Shown: positions 15,863-25,189, numbered from the stretch's first letter. The stretch: DNA of 64,000 nt from Bacillus marinisedimentorum (GCF_001644195.2 NZ_LWBL02000054.1:1-64000), one strand, 5' to 3'. Notes: a model not told the origin generated them from the sequence alone. Numbers and translations are program-made.

Positions 15863-18571
15863 ATGGCAAATGATGTTTTTAAAGCGCGTTCATCCTTTGA
15901 AGTAGAAGGAAAAACGTACAACTATTATCGATTGAAAGCACTGGAAGAAGCCGGAATCGGCAATGTTTCAAAGCTGCCTTATTCCATCAAGGTATTGCTC
16001 GAGGCGGTGCTCCGCCAGTATGACGGCAGGGTGATCAAAGAGGAGCATATTGAAAATTTGGCAAAATGGGGCACAAAGGAACTGAAGTCCATCGATGTTC
16101 CATTTAAGCCTTCACGTGTCATTTTGCAGGATTTCACGGGTGTGCCTGCTGTAGTTGACCTTGCGTCGCTCCGCAAAGCAATGGCTGACATGGGCGGCGA
16201 CGGAAATAAGATTAATCCTGAAGTACCGGTTGATCTTGTCATTGACCATTCTGTACAGGTGGATAAGTTCGGAACGGCTGACTCGCTACAGTACAACATG
16301 CAGCTTGAATTCGAACGGAATGCAGAACGCTACAATCTCCTGAATTGGGCAGGGAAGGCGTTTGAAAATTATCGTGCTGTTCCTCCGGCGACAGGCATCG
16401 TGCACCAGGTGAACCTGGAGTATCTTGCAAATGTCGTTCATGGAGTGGAAGGTGAAAACGGTGAGCTTGAAGCCTATCCTGACACGCTCGTCGGCACAGA
16501 CTCACATACTACAATGATCAACGGACTCGGCGTTCTCGGCTGGGGTGTTGGCGGAATCGAAGCTGAAGCCGGGATGCTCGGCCAGCCTTCTTATTTCCCT
16601 GTGCCTGATGTCATCGGCGTAAAGCTGACCGGATCGCTCCCGAGCGGAACGACTGCAACTGACCTTGCTTTGCGTGTCACGCAAGAATTGAGAAAACGCA
16701 ATGTTGTCGGCAAATTTGTCGAGTTCTTCGGGCCTGGCCTACAGGATATGCCTCTTGCAGACAGGGCGACAATTTCCAACATGGCGCCTGAGTACGGTGC
16801 GACATGCGGATTCTTCCCTGTTGACGGCGAGTCCCTTGAGTACTTGCGCCTGACCGGCCGTTCAGAAGAACATATCAAGCTTGTAGAAGAGTATTCCAAA
16901 GCGAACGACCTTTTCTATACACCGGATAAGGAAGACCCGACATTTACTGATCTCGTTCACATTGACCTTTCAACGATTGAGCCGAATCTGTCCGGGCCGA
17001 AACGTCCGCAGGATTTGATCCCTCTCTCTGTTATGAAGGAAGAGTTCCGTAAAGCGATTGTCGCACCAGCCGGCAACCAGGGCTTTGGCCTCAAGCCTGA
17101 AGAGTTTGATAAGGAAGTTGACGTAGACCATCCGGACGGATCGAAATCGGTTATGAAAACGGGTGCTGTAGCAATTGCTGCCATCACAAGCTGTACGAAT
17201 ACATCCAACCCATACGTAATGCTCGGTGCCGGCCTTGTCGCCAAAAAAGCGGTTGAAAAAGGGCTGACTGTGCCTGATTATGTGAAAACATCCCTTGCAC
17301 CAGGCTCGAAAGTTGTAACTGGATACCTGGAAAAAGCCGGCCTTATGCCATATTTGGATCAGCTTGGCTTCAACCTTGTCGGTTATGGCTGCACAACCTG
17401 TATCGGAAACAGCGGACCGCTTCCGGAAGAAATTGAGCAGGCGATTGCTGATAATGATATCACTGTTGCTTCCGTTCTTTCCGGAAACCGGAACTTTGAA
17501 GGACGCATCCATCCGCTCGTGAAAGCGAACTATCTTGCTTCACCGCCGCTCGTTGTCGCGTATGCACTCGCCGGGTCTGTGAACTTTGACTTGCAGAATG
17601 AATCATTCGGCAAAGACAAAGATGGCAATGATGTATACTTTGCTGATATCTGGCCTTCAATGGAAGAAATCAAAGCAGAGATCAATAATGCTGTAACACC
17701 TGAATTGTTCAAGAAAGAATATGAGCAAGTATTTGACAGCAATGAAGAGTGGAATGAAATCGAAACAACAGATGAGCCGCTTTACAAGTGGGATGAAGAT
17801 TCCACATACATTCAAAATCCGCCGTTCTTCGTAGGGCTTTCCGAAGACCCGGATGAAGTGAAGCCGCTTAACAAGTTGCGCGTAGTCGGCAAATTCGGCG
17901 ACTCCGTCACAACGGACCATATTTCACCGGCTGGCGCAATCGGCAAAGACAGTCCTGCCGGAAGATATTTGCAAGAAAACGGCGTATCGCCGCGGGATTT
18001 CAACTCGTACGGCTCAAGGCGCGGAAACCATGAAGTCATGATGCGCGGCACATTTGCCAATATCCGTATCCGCAACCAGATCGCACCTGGCACTGAAGGC
18101 GGATGGACAACGTACTGGCCGACACATGAAGTCATGTATATCTACGATGCATGCATGAAATACCAGGAAGACGGCACAGGCCTTGCTGTGCTTGCCGGTA
18201 AAGATTACGGCATGGGCAGTTCCCGTGACTGGGCGGCCAAAGGCACGAACCTGCTCGGCATCAAGACAGTCATTGCGGAAAGCTTCGAGCGGATTCACCG
18301 CAGCAACCTCGTTTTGATGGGCGTATTGCCGCTTCAGTTTGTAGACGGGGAAAATGCTGATAAGCTAGGCCTGACAGGTGAAGAAACAATTTCGGTTGAA
18401 ATCGATGAGAACGTCAATCCGCATGATCTGGTTAATGTCCGTGCTGAATCAGTGGACGGTTCTGTAAAAGAATTCAAAGCACTGGTAAGGTTTGACAGTG
18501 AAGTGGAGATCGATTACTATCGCCATGGCGGCATCCTCCAGATGGTGCTTCGCGATAAACTGAAAGCTTAA
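15863..18571 (+). CDS. citB: Aconitate hydratase A
   Basis: A 902-residue monomeric aconitase (citrate to isocitrate in the TCA cycle; the apo-form binds RNA in B. subtilis). The [4Fe-4S] ligands are C444 ([11 protein letters not shown]) and C510 and C513 ([14 protein letters not shown]). Other family marks are the substrate-binding [18 protein letters not shown] and the C-terminal swivel domain with [10 protein letters not shown]. Start ATG 15863 follows aaggggg. Length and order (divergent sspO, downstream yneN) match B. subtilis, but a selenoprotein peroxiredoxin and a membrane gene are inserted after it. Confidence 0.98.
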   Translation: MANDVFKARSSFEVEGKTYNYYRLKALEEAGIGNVSKLPYSIKVLLEAVLRQYDGRVIKEEHIENLAKWGTKELKSIDVPFKPSRVILQDFTGVPAVVDLASLRKAMADMGGDGNKINPEVPVDLVIDHSVQVDKFGTADSLQYNMQLEFERNAERYNLLNWAGKAFENYRAVPPATGIVHQVNLEYLANVVHGVEGENGELEAYPDTLVGTDSHTTMINGLGVLGWGVGGIEAEAGMLGQPSYFPVPDVIGVKLTGSLPSGTTATDLALRVTQELRKRNVVGKFVEFFGPGLQDMPLADRATISNMAPEYGATCGFFPVDGESLEYLRLTGRSEEHIKLVEEYSKANDLFYTPDKEDPTFTDLVHIDLSTIEPNLSGPKRPQDLIPLSVMKEEFRKAIVAPAGNQGFGLKPEEFDKEVDVDHPDGSKSVMKTGAVAIAAITSCTNTSNPYVMLGAGLVAKKAVEKGLTVPDYVKTSLAPGSKVVTGYLEKAGLMPYLDQLGFNLVGYGCTTCIGNSGPLPEEIEQAIADNDITVASVLSGNRNFEGRIHPLVKANYLASPPLVVAYALAGSVNFDLQNESFGKDKDGNDVYFADIWPSMEEIKAEINNAVTPELFKKEYEQVFDSNEEWNEIETTDEPLYKWDEDSTYIQNPPFFVGLSEDPDEVKPLNKLRVVGKFGDSVTTDHISPAGAIGKDSPAGRYLQENGVSPRDFNSYGSRRGNHEVMMRGTFANIRIRNQIAPGTEGGWTTYWPTHEVMYIYDACMKYQEDGTGLAVLAGKDYGMGSSRDWAAKGTNLLGIKTVIAESFERIHRSNLVLMGVLPLQFVDGENADKLGLTGEETISVEIDENVNPHDLVNVRAESVDGSVKEFKALVRFDSEVEIDYYRHGGILQMVLRDKLKA

Positions 18572-18587
18572 TAACCGTTATAACAAA

Positions 18588-18617
18588 ACGAGCAGCCGAA
18601 AGGGCTGCTCGTTTTTT
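18588..18617 (+). terminator. Terminator after citB
   Basis: ACGAGCAGCC, loop GAAA-type, GGCTGCTCGT, followed by TTTTTT: a standard intrinsic terminator 16 bases after the stop codon. Confidence 0.9.
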
Positions 18618-18667
18618 AGATTGTATTTTCTTACATATCAGTTCATTTGATAAATGGGAATAAATTT

Positions 18668-18687
18668 TAATTTCACATACCGTATTG
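18668..18687. repeat. 20-bp direct repeat, copy 1 (before prx)
   Basis: TAATTTCACATACCGTATTG occurs here and again exactly at 19345-19364. The two copies bracket the selenocysteine peroxiredoxin gene, 677 bases apart. The inner ATACCGTAT is palindromic. Confidence 0.8.
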
Positions 18688-18744
18688 AAAATGCACAATA
18701 ACTTACTAAAACCATAAACTAAAAAAAGAATAGGAGGGTGAAAA

Positions 18745-19347
18745 ATGAAAACAGGCAATTTCAATCAAAAGTGGGGTCAGCCTTATTGTGCTGGTATTGG
18801 TGACATCGCAACCGATTTTTCAGCAGATGCCTATTATGCAGAGTCCATCAAAAAGATAAAACTTAGCGAATTTAAGGGCAAGTGGGTCATGCTGTTTTTT
18901 TATTCCTCTGATTTTACATTTGTATGACCGACAGAACTGGCAGCGGTCGCTGCTATAAATCCGGCATTACGGGCAAGGGATACGGTTTTGATCGGGATCA
19001 GCACAGACAGCGTATATGCGCACAAAGTGTTTACAGAAGTATCCCCGTCAGCTGCAAAGATTAATTTTCCGCTTATAAGCGACAGGAACCAGAAAATCAG
19101 CAGGGCCTACAGTGTATTGAATGAAGAAACCGGGGCAGCATATCGGGCAGTAGTCATTATTGATCCAGAAGGTGTCATTGCTGCAAGGCTTTTGTATCCA
19201 ATGAAAGTAGGGAGAAACAGTATTGAATTGCTCAGGCTGATAGATGCCCTCCAGTACACCACAAGAACAGGTGAAGGCACACCTGCGAATTGGATGCCCG
19301 GCCAGCCGGGGATCATGTCAGATATCAAGAAGGCAGGGATGATATAA
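18745..19347 (+). CDS. Selenocysteine-containing peroxiredoxin
   Basis: Reading TGA 18925-18927 as selenocysteine gives 200 residues instead of a 60-residue stub. The context FYSSDFTFVUPTEL places U61 exactly where AhpC/Prx proteins have the peroxidatic Cys (FVCPTE). Downstream homology continues (IGISTDSVYAHKVF, FPLISD, AVVIIDPEGVI). The C-terminal block GTPANWMPGQPG has Thr where 2-Cys enzymes carry the resolving Cys (VCPANW), so it should act by a one-Sec mechanism with an external reductant. A SECIS-like hairpin follows the UGA. Start ATG 18745 follows aggagggtg. A thioredoxin-fold lipid-anchored gene lies downstream. Confidence 0.92.
18925..18955 (+). promoter_or_regulatory. SECIS element of the peroxiredoxin
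   Basis: After the UGA, 10 nt lead to a stem TGGCAGC (18938-18944), loop GGTC (18945-18948) and GCTGCTA (18949-18955): seven pairs including one G-T. The loop begins 17 nt after the UGA with GG, the canonical bacterial SECIS form. Confidence 0.8.
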
Positions 19348-19364
19348 TTTCACATACCGTATTG
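19345..19364. repeat. 20-bp direct repeat, copy 2 (after prx)
   Basis: Identical to 18668-18687. Its first three bases are the TAA stop codon of the peroxiredoxin, so the repeat starts exactly at the gene end. Confidence 0.8.
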
Positions 19365-19454
19365 TTTTCATACCATATAGAGTATTATTATTTAAAATGA
19401 AAATAATTTATGGTTTAATGGTAGTATTGGGAAAGAAGGGCAGGTAGTTCAGTA

Positions 19455-20102
19455 ATGTTAATGGATGCAATAAAAGTCGGGCCATTCGTGATCAAATATT
19501 TATGGATGATCCTGGCCGCATCTTTTGCGGCCGGTTATTTTACCTTGCAGCTGACACTTCGGAAGAAAGACCGGCAGCATGCTGCTGACTGGTTGAATGA
19601 AACATTGAATGCTGCAGTTATTTGGTTTGCAATTTGGAAATTAAGTTATATCATTTTACATCCCGTTTCTGCTGTAAGCAATCCGATTTCCATTCTTTAT
19701 TTTACCGGAGGCAGTATCGGAGCCTGGCTTGGCATTGCGGGCGCAGTCCTTTTTATGCGTTTTAGACTGAATAAAATGGCAGGATCCCTGCCTGGGCTTT
19801 TATATGAGTATTTACTTGCTGTTCTGGCAGGAACCGGTGTGTACCATCTCCTTGCTTTATTTTTTGAAGAAGCGATGTACCATGGTTTTCAGGCAGCACT
19901 GGCTGTTCTGCTTGCTTTATATCTTTTAAGGAAAAAAAAGGATATTGCTTGGCAAGTCCTGTTATGGTTCAGTATCGGACAGGTTGCAGCCGGCTTTTTG
20001 CATTACCGGGACATTTTTCTCTTCATGTTTTCATTGCAGCAATGGGTTTTCTTGAGCCTCAGTTTGTATTTGCTATTGAAAGACAAGGACATTAAAGAGT
20101 AA
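19455..20102 (+). CDS. Polytopic membrane protein upstream of YneN-like thioredoxin
   Basis: A 215-residue hydrophobic protein with about six or seven transmembrane segments separated by short basic loops (LRKKDRQ, LLRKKKD). The glycine-rich GGSIGAWLGIAGA and overall pattern recall the membrane half of prolipoprotein-transferase-like or DsbD/DoxX-like proteins, but I do not recognise a specific family. It ends 14 bases before the thioredoxin-like gene, so a shared role in extracytoplasmic redox chemistry is likely. Starts at ATG 19455 or 19461; the ribosome site is weak (agggcagg). Confidence 0.6.
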   Translation: MLMDAIKVGPFVIKYLWMILAASFAAGYFTLQLTLRKKDRQHAADWLNETLNAAVIWFAIWKLSYIILHPVSAVSNPISILYFTGGSIGAWLGIAGAVLFMRFRLNKMAGSLPGLLYEYLLAVLAGTGVYHLLALFFEEAMYHGFQAALAVLLALYLLRKKKDIAWQVLLWFSIGQVAAGFLHYRDIFLFMFSLQQWVFLSLSLYLLLKDKDIKE

Positions 20103-20115
20103 GCGAGGGAGTAAC

Positions 20116-20652
20116 GTGAAAAAATGGATAGCGATTCTTCTTATTGCCGGGTTAATCGGTTATGGGCTTTATGATGTAATTCTAAATGATAGTGATGCCA
20201 CTGACAGTTCAGAAGAAGGGACAATCGGTCTTGAAAAAGGCAATATTGCTCCTGATTTTGAACTTACAACATTGGAAGGTGAACAAGTACGCCTCTCAGA
20301 TTACCGTGGCCAGAAAGTCATCATCAACTTCTGGGCAACCTGGTGTCCGCCTTGCCGGGCCGAAATGCCGGACATGCAGTCATTTTACGAAAAATCAGGC
20401 GATAAGGTCGAGATTCTTGCCGTCAATGCGACAATGTCTGAGAAAAAAGAAGAAAACGTGGCCGAATTTGTTGAAAATTTTGGTTTGACGTTTCCAATCC
20501 TAATGGATACTGAAAACAATGTGAATCGAAAGTATTCTATTGTATCCATTCCTACAAGTTATTTTGTGGATTCAAATGGTAAGGTGTTTACAAAATTCAC
20601 AGGTGCCATGTCATACGATTATATGAAAACCACCATAAACAAAATGGACTAG
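20116..20652 (+). CDS. yneN: Membrane-anchored TlpA/ResA-like thiol-disulfide oxidoreductase
   Basis: A 178-residue protein with an N-terminal signal anchor (residues 4-23) followed by a thioredoxin fold. The active site is WATWCPPCRAEMP with Cys 77 and 80. A cis-Pro loop SIPTSYFVD occurs late. These proteins reduce or isomerise disulfides outside the membrane, for example in cytochrome c or spore envelope maturation. It is the positional equivalent of B. subtilis yneN between citB and sspN. GTG start 20116 after agggag; closely follows the membrane gene. Confidence 0.88.
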   Translation: MKKWIAILLIAGLIGYGLYDVILNDSDATDSSEEGTIGLEKGNIAPDFELTTLEGEQVRLSDYRGQKVIINFWATWCPPCRAEMPDMQSFYEKSGDKVEILAVNATMSEKKEENVAEFVENFGLTFPILMDTENNVNRKYSIVSIPTSYFVDSNGKVFTKFTGAMSYDYMKTTINKMD

Positions 20653-20653
20653 A

Positions 20654-20680
20654 AGAGGGGGGATATCCCCTCTTTTTTCT
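20654..20680 (+). terminator. Terminator after yneN
   Basis: AGAGGGG..ATATCCCCTCT followed by a long T-run (TTTTTTCTTTTTTT). Confidence 0.85.
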
Positions 20681-20812
20681 TTTTTTTACAACAAAATTCC
20701 ACAAAATATATATAAAAGCGATATTTTTTCGAAAATTTGTAATAATTAAACCGGTTTTGGGAAATAATATTTTGTAGAATGAAATTGAATAAAGGAAACG
20801 AGGGTGATAAAA

Positions 20813-20941
20813 ATGCGCAAGCCAAACAAGCGTTCATTCAGGGAATTGGTTCTTGAAAATAAAAAAGAATTATTAAGCGACAAAAGGGCGTTGGATAAAC
20901 TCGAAGAACGCCTCGAACGAAAAATATCAGAAAAAATGTAA
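20813..20941 (+). CDS. FbpB-family small basic protein
   Basis: A 42-residue, Lys/Arg/Glu-rich protein (MRKPNKRSFRELVLENKKELL...). The start MRKP-K-SF-EL and the helical LDKLEERLERK tail fit the FbpB family of small basic proteins, some of which assist the Fur-regulated small RNA FsrA. A clear ribosome site (aaacgagggtgat) precedes ATG 20813, and a terminator follows immediately. Whether this copy is iron-controlled cannot be seen; no clear Fur box is present. Confidence 0.75.
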   Translation: MRKPNKRSFRELVLENKKELLSDKRALDKLEERLERKISEKM

Positions 20942-20969
20942 AAACCGGGCTGACGCGCCCGGTTTTTTC
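20941..20969 (+). terminator. Terminator after the FbpB-like gene
   Basis: AAAACCGGGC...GCCCGGTTTTTT with a short loop; the first arm overlaps the stop codon. Confidence 0.88.
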
Positions 20970-21101
20970 TTTTGTTGAAGTATAATGTTAATTTCAGCCT
21001 TCTTGTGACGAGGCAGATTTGTTCAACGGGGATGTTCGTACATAAAGAGACCGATTATCCAGCATACTATCGTTAATCATATGGAAAGGAGCCACTTTTG
21101 C

Positions 21102-21245
21102 ATGAGTAATCCAAAAAGGAACAATAAGCACTTCAACCCTAACCATGTCGGAACAAAGCAGCGTGAAGCCGGCGGCAATAAGGGCAAGAAAATGCAGGAT
21201 CAATCCGGACAGCACCCGGATGTTATGCAAACAAAAGGTGAATAA
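21102..21245 (+). CDS. sspN: Small acid-soluble spore protein N
   Basis: A 47-residue protein from ATG 21102 with ribosome site ggaaaggagcc. [18 protein letters not shown], then [16 protein letters not shown], matches SspN, a minor forespore SASP. It precedes tlp, as in B. subtilis where sspN-tlp form one operon under the forespore sigma factor. Confidence 0.93.
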   Translation: MSNPKRNNKHFNPNHVGTKQREAGGNKGKKMQDQSGQHPDVMQTKGE

Positions 21246-21301
21246 GGGGAAGATCACCCGGCATAATAAAAATGGAATTCAGCATAAGGAGGCTTTATTT
21301 A

Positions 21302-21544
21302 ATGAAACAGAATCAGCCAAAACCTGATGACCGCAGTGATAACGTTGAAAAGATCCAGGACATGGTCCAGAATACGATTGAAAACATTGAAGAAGCTGAA
21401 GAAACCCTGCAAAACGGGGAAATTTCCGGAGAAGAGCAGGAACAAATCAAAAACAAAAACGAACGGCGGGAAGAAAGCCTGGAAGCGATGCGCAGTGAAA
21501 TCCAGGACGAAGCTGACGACCGTAAAAACGGATATCAACAATAA
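21302..21544 (+). CDS. tlp: Small acid-soluble spore protein Tlp
   Basis: An 80-residue acidic helical protein. ATG 21302 follows aaggaggctttatt and is preferred over the in-frame ATG at 21272. The sequence NQPKPDDRSDNVEKIQDMVQNTIENIEEAEE is typical of Tlp (thioredoxin-like by old name only; it has no Cys). It lies 56 bases after sspN and ends in a terminator. Confidence 0.93.
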   Translation: MKQNQPKPDDRSDNVEKIQDMVQNTIENIEEAEETLQNGEISGEEQEQIKNKNERREESLEAMRSEIQDEADDRKNGYQQ

Positions 21545-21574
21545 GAGGAGGCAGCCCAGTGCTGCCTCTTCTTA
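21543..21574 (+). terminator. Terminator after tlp
   Basis: AAGAGGAGGCAGC, loop CCAGT, GCTGCCTCTTCTT: a strong hairpin followed by a T-rich run. Confidence 0.85.
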
Positions 21575-21943
21575 TTTCAAGGCAGCCTAAAGAACAAATG
21601 CGAAAAGCGCCCGCTTAGCGGCGCACGCATAAGCGGGGACGCACCAGGAAGGGCGCTTTTCCCCTTCATGGGGCGGCAATGCTTATGACGATAGCCGCCA
21701 GGGCTCGCAGCTGGACATTGATCTTGCTTAATAACTTTAAAAAAATTCGCCGATTGGCGAGCCTATTAAAACGAAGTTGCAACAATCTATATCCTATAAC
21801 ACCCAATCCTTTGAAATACTTCTTTGCCGGCAACTTATATTCCTATACGGTAAAACGGATTCTGCCGCAAAAACACTGGGCATGAGTGTTCCTACCGTTT
21901 GTGATAGAATATATCGTGAACTTCAAAAGGTTGGTGGATTCCT
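21575..21943. other. Gene-free stretch before the AAA ATPase
   Basis: About 370 bases, mostly occupied by repeat copy C. The last 120 bases hold AT-rich sequence with a promoter-like TGATAGAATATAT (about 21903-21915) ahead of the AAA ATPase. The frames through it show no coding character. Confidence 0.6.
21590..21765 (+). repeat. Extragenic repeat family, copy C
   Basis: Begins GAACAAATGCGAAAAGCGCCCGCTTAGCGGCG, continues GCTTATGACGATAGCCGCC, GCTGGACATTGATCTTG and the hairpin TTCGCCGATTGGCGAG. All blocks are matched, inverted, by copy A at 14570-14720. The two copies enclose sspO-citB-prx-yneN-sspN-tlp. Confidence 0.75.
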
Positions 21944-24286
21944 ATGAGAGAGAATCAGCTTTTAACATATAACGAGTTGAAACAGTTGCTTGAAAAATGG
22001 CAGCAATCAAAGACCTTCAGTGAGGGTGAGGTCCTGAAGGTGCTTCGCCAGGTCGAAAAAATTCGGCACTCCGGACAGTCCGAATACGATGAACTGGAAG
22101 CTGGGCTGCTCTTATTGCTTGCATCCGCACGAACGGAACGGATGGGTAAAGGTGATCATCTCACATTGAAATGGATAGAACGGGCCCTGTCACTCGATCC
22201 GGATAATCGGCAAGCTCAGCAATTAAAAGCTGAAAATCTGCTAAAAGAAACAATTCAGGCTGTTGAAACCCTTCAATTCCCGGTACTTCGTGAAACAGAT
22301 AACCGTCCTACGAAACGGAGTGCCGCTGAAGAACACATTCAGGCGAGCCGCTCATTTCTTGAAAGTTACGATAAACACGAATTCCTGCTTATTGACGGGA
22401 AAAAGGCTGCTGACCGGGCTGATGATGAGCTGCTAGCTGAAAAATACAGTGTGCTGAAGAAACGTTTCTATCGTCTGTTTGAATTGGCTACTGCCCTTAT
22501 CCGGGCGTCAGAACAGTATCTGGAATCATTGACAGGCGTTTTTTATACATCGAATTTTCTTGACGACATGAAAGCAGCCGTCCAGGAAATCAAAGATATA
22601 CGGGAAGAATGGCTGGAAACGGCTGCTGATGAAAGAGAGCCGGCTGAAGAGACCAGCTGTCTGAATGAACTGGACAGCATGATCGGACTGGATGCTGTAA
22701 AAACCAAAGTACACAGGCTTTATCACTTTTTGGACTATCAAAAGAGGAGGAAAGAGCTGGGCTTTGCGTTCAAGGATGAAGTCAGCCTCCATATGATCCT
22801 GACAGGCAACCCCGGAACGGGAAAGACGACACTCGCCCGGATGCTTGCAAAGATATATCACGAACTCGGCGTCCTGCCCCGGGCTGATGTCACCGAAGCG
22901 GACCGGTCCCGTTTGGTCGGAGCTTACGTCGGGCAAACCGAAGAAAATACAATGGAAGTAATCAAACAGGCAATCGGCGGCGTTTTATTTATTGATGAGG
23001 CTTACAGCCTGAAACGTGAAGGACAGTCAGGCAGTGATTATGGGCAGACAGCGGTGGACACACTTGTCTCAGCGATGACAGGAGGCGAATACGCCGGAAA
23101 ATTTGCCGTTATATTGGCCGGCTATCCTGAAGAGATGCGTCAGTTTTTATGGTCCAACCCGGGATTAAGAAGCCGCTTTCCGGAAAGCAATCACATTCAC
23201 TTACCAGATTATACGGCTGGCGAACTGCTGCAAATTGCCGAAAAGGTTGCAATGGATAACGATTATACCTTCACCGATGATGCGCTGAGGGAACTGGAAA
23301 AGCGGATTGAAAAGGAACAGGTAGATGAATCCTTCGGAAATGCCAGGACAGTTAAAAATATTGTCCTTGATGCCATTTTTACGAAAGGTGCCCGGCTGTC
23401 GGGGGAATCGGAAGATGTCATCGATTATACAGTGCTCGAAAAAGAAGACCTGAAACTCGAACCGGAACAGGATGATATACGGTCCCCGCTGGAGGAACTC
23501 GAGTCACTGGTGGGACTTGAAAACATTAAAGAGGAAGTCAAAACCCTTTCATCATTTATCAATATTCAGCAAAAGAGGCGCGATATTGATCTTCCTGCCG
23601 TTCCTATCCAACTCCATTCCGTGTTTTCCGGCAATCCGGGGACAGGCAAAACGACAGTCGCAAAGATATTTGCAAAAATACTGAAAGATACAGGGATTTT
23701 AAAGCGCGGCCACCTGGTCATCACAAGCCGTTCGGATTTGGTCGCAGGATATGTGGGCCAAACGGCAATTAAAACAAGAAAAAAAATCAGAGAAGCACTC
23801 GGCGGCGTTTTATTTATCGATGAAGCGTACAGCCTGTTGTCCAGCACCCAGCGTGATTTCGGAAAAGAGGCAATCGATACGCTGGTAGATGAGATGACGC
23901 GCCATAATGAAAATTTGGTCGTCATCCTTTCCGGCTATCCCGAGGAAATGAAGAAGTTGCTGGCAAGCAATCCAGGACTCGCATCACGTTTCAAAAAGTA
24001 TTTTCACTTCCCCGATTACAGCCCGGGGGAAATGGCGGAGATGGCCATTCACTATTCCGATTCATACGGATATTCGCTTGCAGAGGAAGCAGCACAGTAT
24101 TTACAGGGGTTCCTTGCAGACTATCAGATGCAGGGAAATGGCCGATTTATCACGAATCTGATTGATGAAGCCATCCAGGAGCAAGCTTTCCGGCTCATGA
24201 AAAATAATGATAAACAGCTTGATCCTCAAAAATTATCCTCAATTTGTAGAGATGATCTGGAAAACGCATTGAAGAAAATCAGATGA
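21944..24286 (+). CDS. Double-AAA ATPase, SpoVK/CbbX-like
   Basis: A 780-residue protein with a helical, TPR-like N-terminal region (1-230) and two CbbX-type AAA modules. The first has GNPGTGKTT (about 288-296) and VLFIDEAYS (about 347). The second has GNPGTGKTT (about 563-571) and VLFIDEAYS (about 622). Both keep Walker A, Walker B and a following arginine-rich sensor region, so both could hydrolyse ATP. B. subtilis SpoVK has a single such module in about 320 residues. Its place beside tlp and sspN suggests a sporulation role, inferred only. It is followed 18 bases later by the yneP-like gene. Confidence 0.8.
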   Translation: MRENQLLTYNELKQLLEKWQQSKTFSEGEVLKVLRQVEKIRHSGQSEYDELEAGLLLLLASARTERMGKGDHLTLKWIERALSLDPDNRQAQQLKAENLLKETIQAVETLQFPVLRETDNRPTKRSAAEEHIQASRSFLESYDKHEFLLIDGKKAADRADDELLAEKYSVLKKRFYRLFELATALIRASEQYLESLTGVFYTSNFLDDMKAAVQEIKDIREEWLETAADEREPAEETSCLNELDSMIGLDAVKTKVHRLYHFLDYQKRRKELGFAFKDEVSLHMILTGNPGTGKTTLARMLAKIYHELGVLPRADVTEADRSRLVGAYVGQTEENTMEVIKQAIGGVLFIDEAYSLKREGQSGSDYGQTAVDTLVSAMTGGEYAGKFAVILAGYPEEMRQFLWSNPGLRSRFPESNHIHLPDYTAGELLQIAEKVAMDNDYTFTDDALRELEKRIEKEQVDESFGNARTVKNIVLDAIFTKGARLSGESEDVIDYTVLEKEDLKLEPEQDDIRSPLEELESLVGLENIKEEVKTLSSFINIQQKRRDIDLPAVPIQLHSVFSGNPGTGKTTVAKIFAKILKDTGILKRGHLVITSRSDLVAGYVGQTAIKTRKKIREALGGVLFIDEAYSLLSSTQRDFGKEAIDTLVDEMTRHNENLVVILSGYPEEMKKLLASNPGLASRFKKYFHFPDYSPGEMAEMAIHYSDSYGYSLAEEAAQYLQGFLADYQMQGNGRFITNLIDEAIQEQAFRLMKNNDKQLDPQKLSSICRDDLENALKKIR

Positions 24287-24304
24287 TGGAAGGAGCAACC
24301 CGTT

Positions 24305-24721
24305 TTGACAGTTGCCGAAACAAGCATTAAAGTACGTTATGCGGAAACAGACCAGATGGGCGTTGTTTACCATGCAAATTACCTTGTATGGTTCGAACTC
24401 GGCAGAACCGCACTAAATGAAGAGCTTAACCTTGATTATGTTGAGGTCGAAAACGAAGGAGTGGTTGCCCCCGTACTCGACTTGAACATTTCCTACAAGA
24501 AACCGGTCCGATACGGGCAGCACGCTGTGGTCAGAACGTGGATCAGTGATTACAGCCGACTCAGGCTGACCTACAGCTATGAGATATTCAATGGAAATGG
24601 GGAACTGGCCGTTACCGGTCAATCTGTTCATACCTTTGTTAAAAAAGATACGTTCAGGCCGCTGTCACTGAAACGGAATTTCAAGGAATGGCACGAAGTC
24701 TATGAGCGTGCAAAGGAATAA
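24305..24721 (+). CDS. yneP: YbgC/FadM-type acyl-CoA thioesterase
   Basis: A 138-residue hot-dog-fold thioesterase. RYAETDQMGVVYHANYLVWFE carries the YbgC-type Asp (D in YAETDQMG), the general base for thioester hydrolysis. The C-terminal half shows the expected beta strands. TTG 24305 is used after aaggagcaaccc. Gene order (after tlp, before yneQ) identifies it as the YneP counterpart. Confidence 0.88.
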   Translation: MTVAETSIKVRYAETDQMGVVYHANYLVWFELGRTALNEELNLDYVEVENEGVVAPVLDLNISYKKPVRYGQHAVVRTWISDYSRLRLTYSYEIFNGNGELAVTGQSVHTFVKKDTFRPLSLKRNFKEWHEVYERAKE

Positions 24722-24739
24722 GCGGAAAGGGACGATTTG

Positions 24740-25045
24740 ATGGCATTTGGAATCAAGCGTGATGAACTTGAAAACTGGAAGTGCAGAGTGGAAAGCGGCG
24801 AAATCGCTTTTCTCACGCACTACTGGGTCCACCCCCGTTATCCGACCATTCATACTGTAACAAAAGCAGGCTGCAGCAACATTAGTAAACTGGCTGAATG
24901 GGGAAGAAAGTATGGGCTCAAAGAAGAATGGATCCACCACCGGTCACAATACCCCCACTTTGACCTGATCGGTGACTTGCAGATTGAAATTTTAAAACAA
25001 GAAGGCTTTCACCAACACATCGTACGTTTCAGGCTCCCGCAGTAA
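24740..25045 (+). CDS. yneQ: YneQ-like conserved hypothetical protein
   Basis: A 101-residue protein from ATG 24740 behind ggaaaggg. It is rich in His, Trp and Tyr (LTHYWVHPRYPTIHTVTKAGC). No known catalytic motif is visible. It follows yneP by 18 bases and precedes the convergent yneR, the same order as in B. subtilis, which is the basis for the name. Function unknown. Confidence 0.75.
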   Translation: MAFGIKRDELENWKCRVESGEIAFLTHYWVHPRYPTIHTVTKAGCSNISKLAEWGRKYGLKEEWIHHRSQYPHFDLIGDLQIEILKQEGFHQHIVRFRLPQ

Positions 25046-25084
25046 TGTAATAAGTTGTTTCATGCAAATTTATCTATAGAACGA

Positions 25085-25120
25085 AAAAAGCATACCAATT
25101 CTATGTTTATTGGTATGCTA
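25085..25120 (-). terminator. Terminator after yneR (leftward)
   Basis: GCATACCAAT...ATTGGTATGC pairs well. On the minus strand it is followed by TTTTTTCG, so it ends transcription coming from yneR. Confidence 0.75.
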
Positions 25121-25189
25121 ATTCCTATGGTATACATAATGTTTCTCTCCGAAGACGAACCATTCAGTGTCTTAGCTGCAGATTATTAC

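Noticed and set aside
18745..18927. A 60-residue ORF ending at TGA as an independent short gene
   Set aside because: The frame continues with clear peroxiredoxin homology after the TGA at the catalytic position, and a SECIS hairpin follows, so it is one selenoprotein gene.
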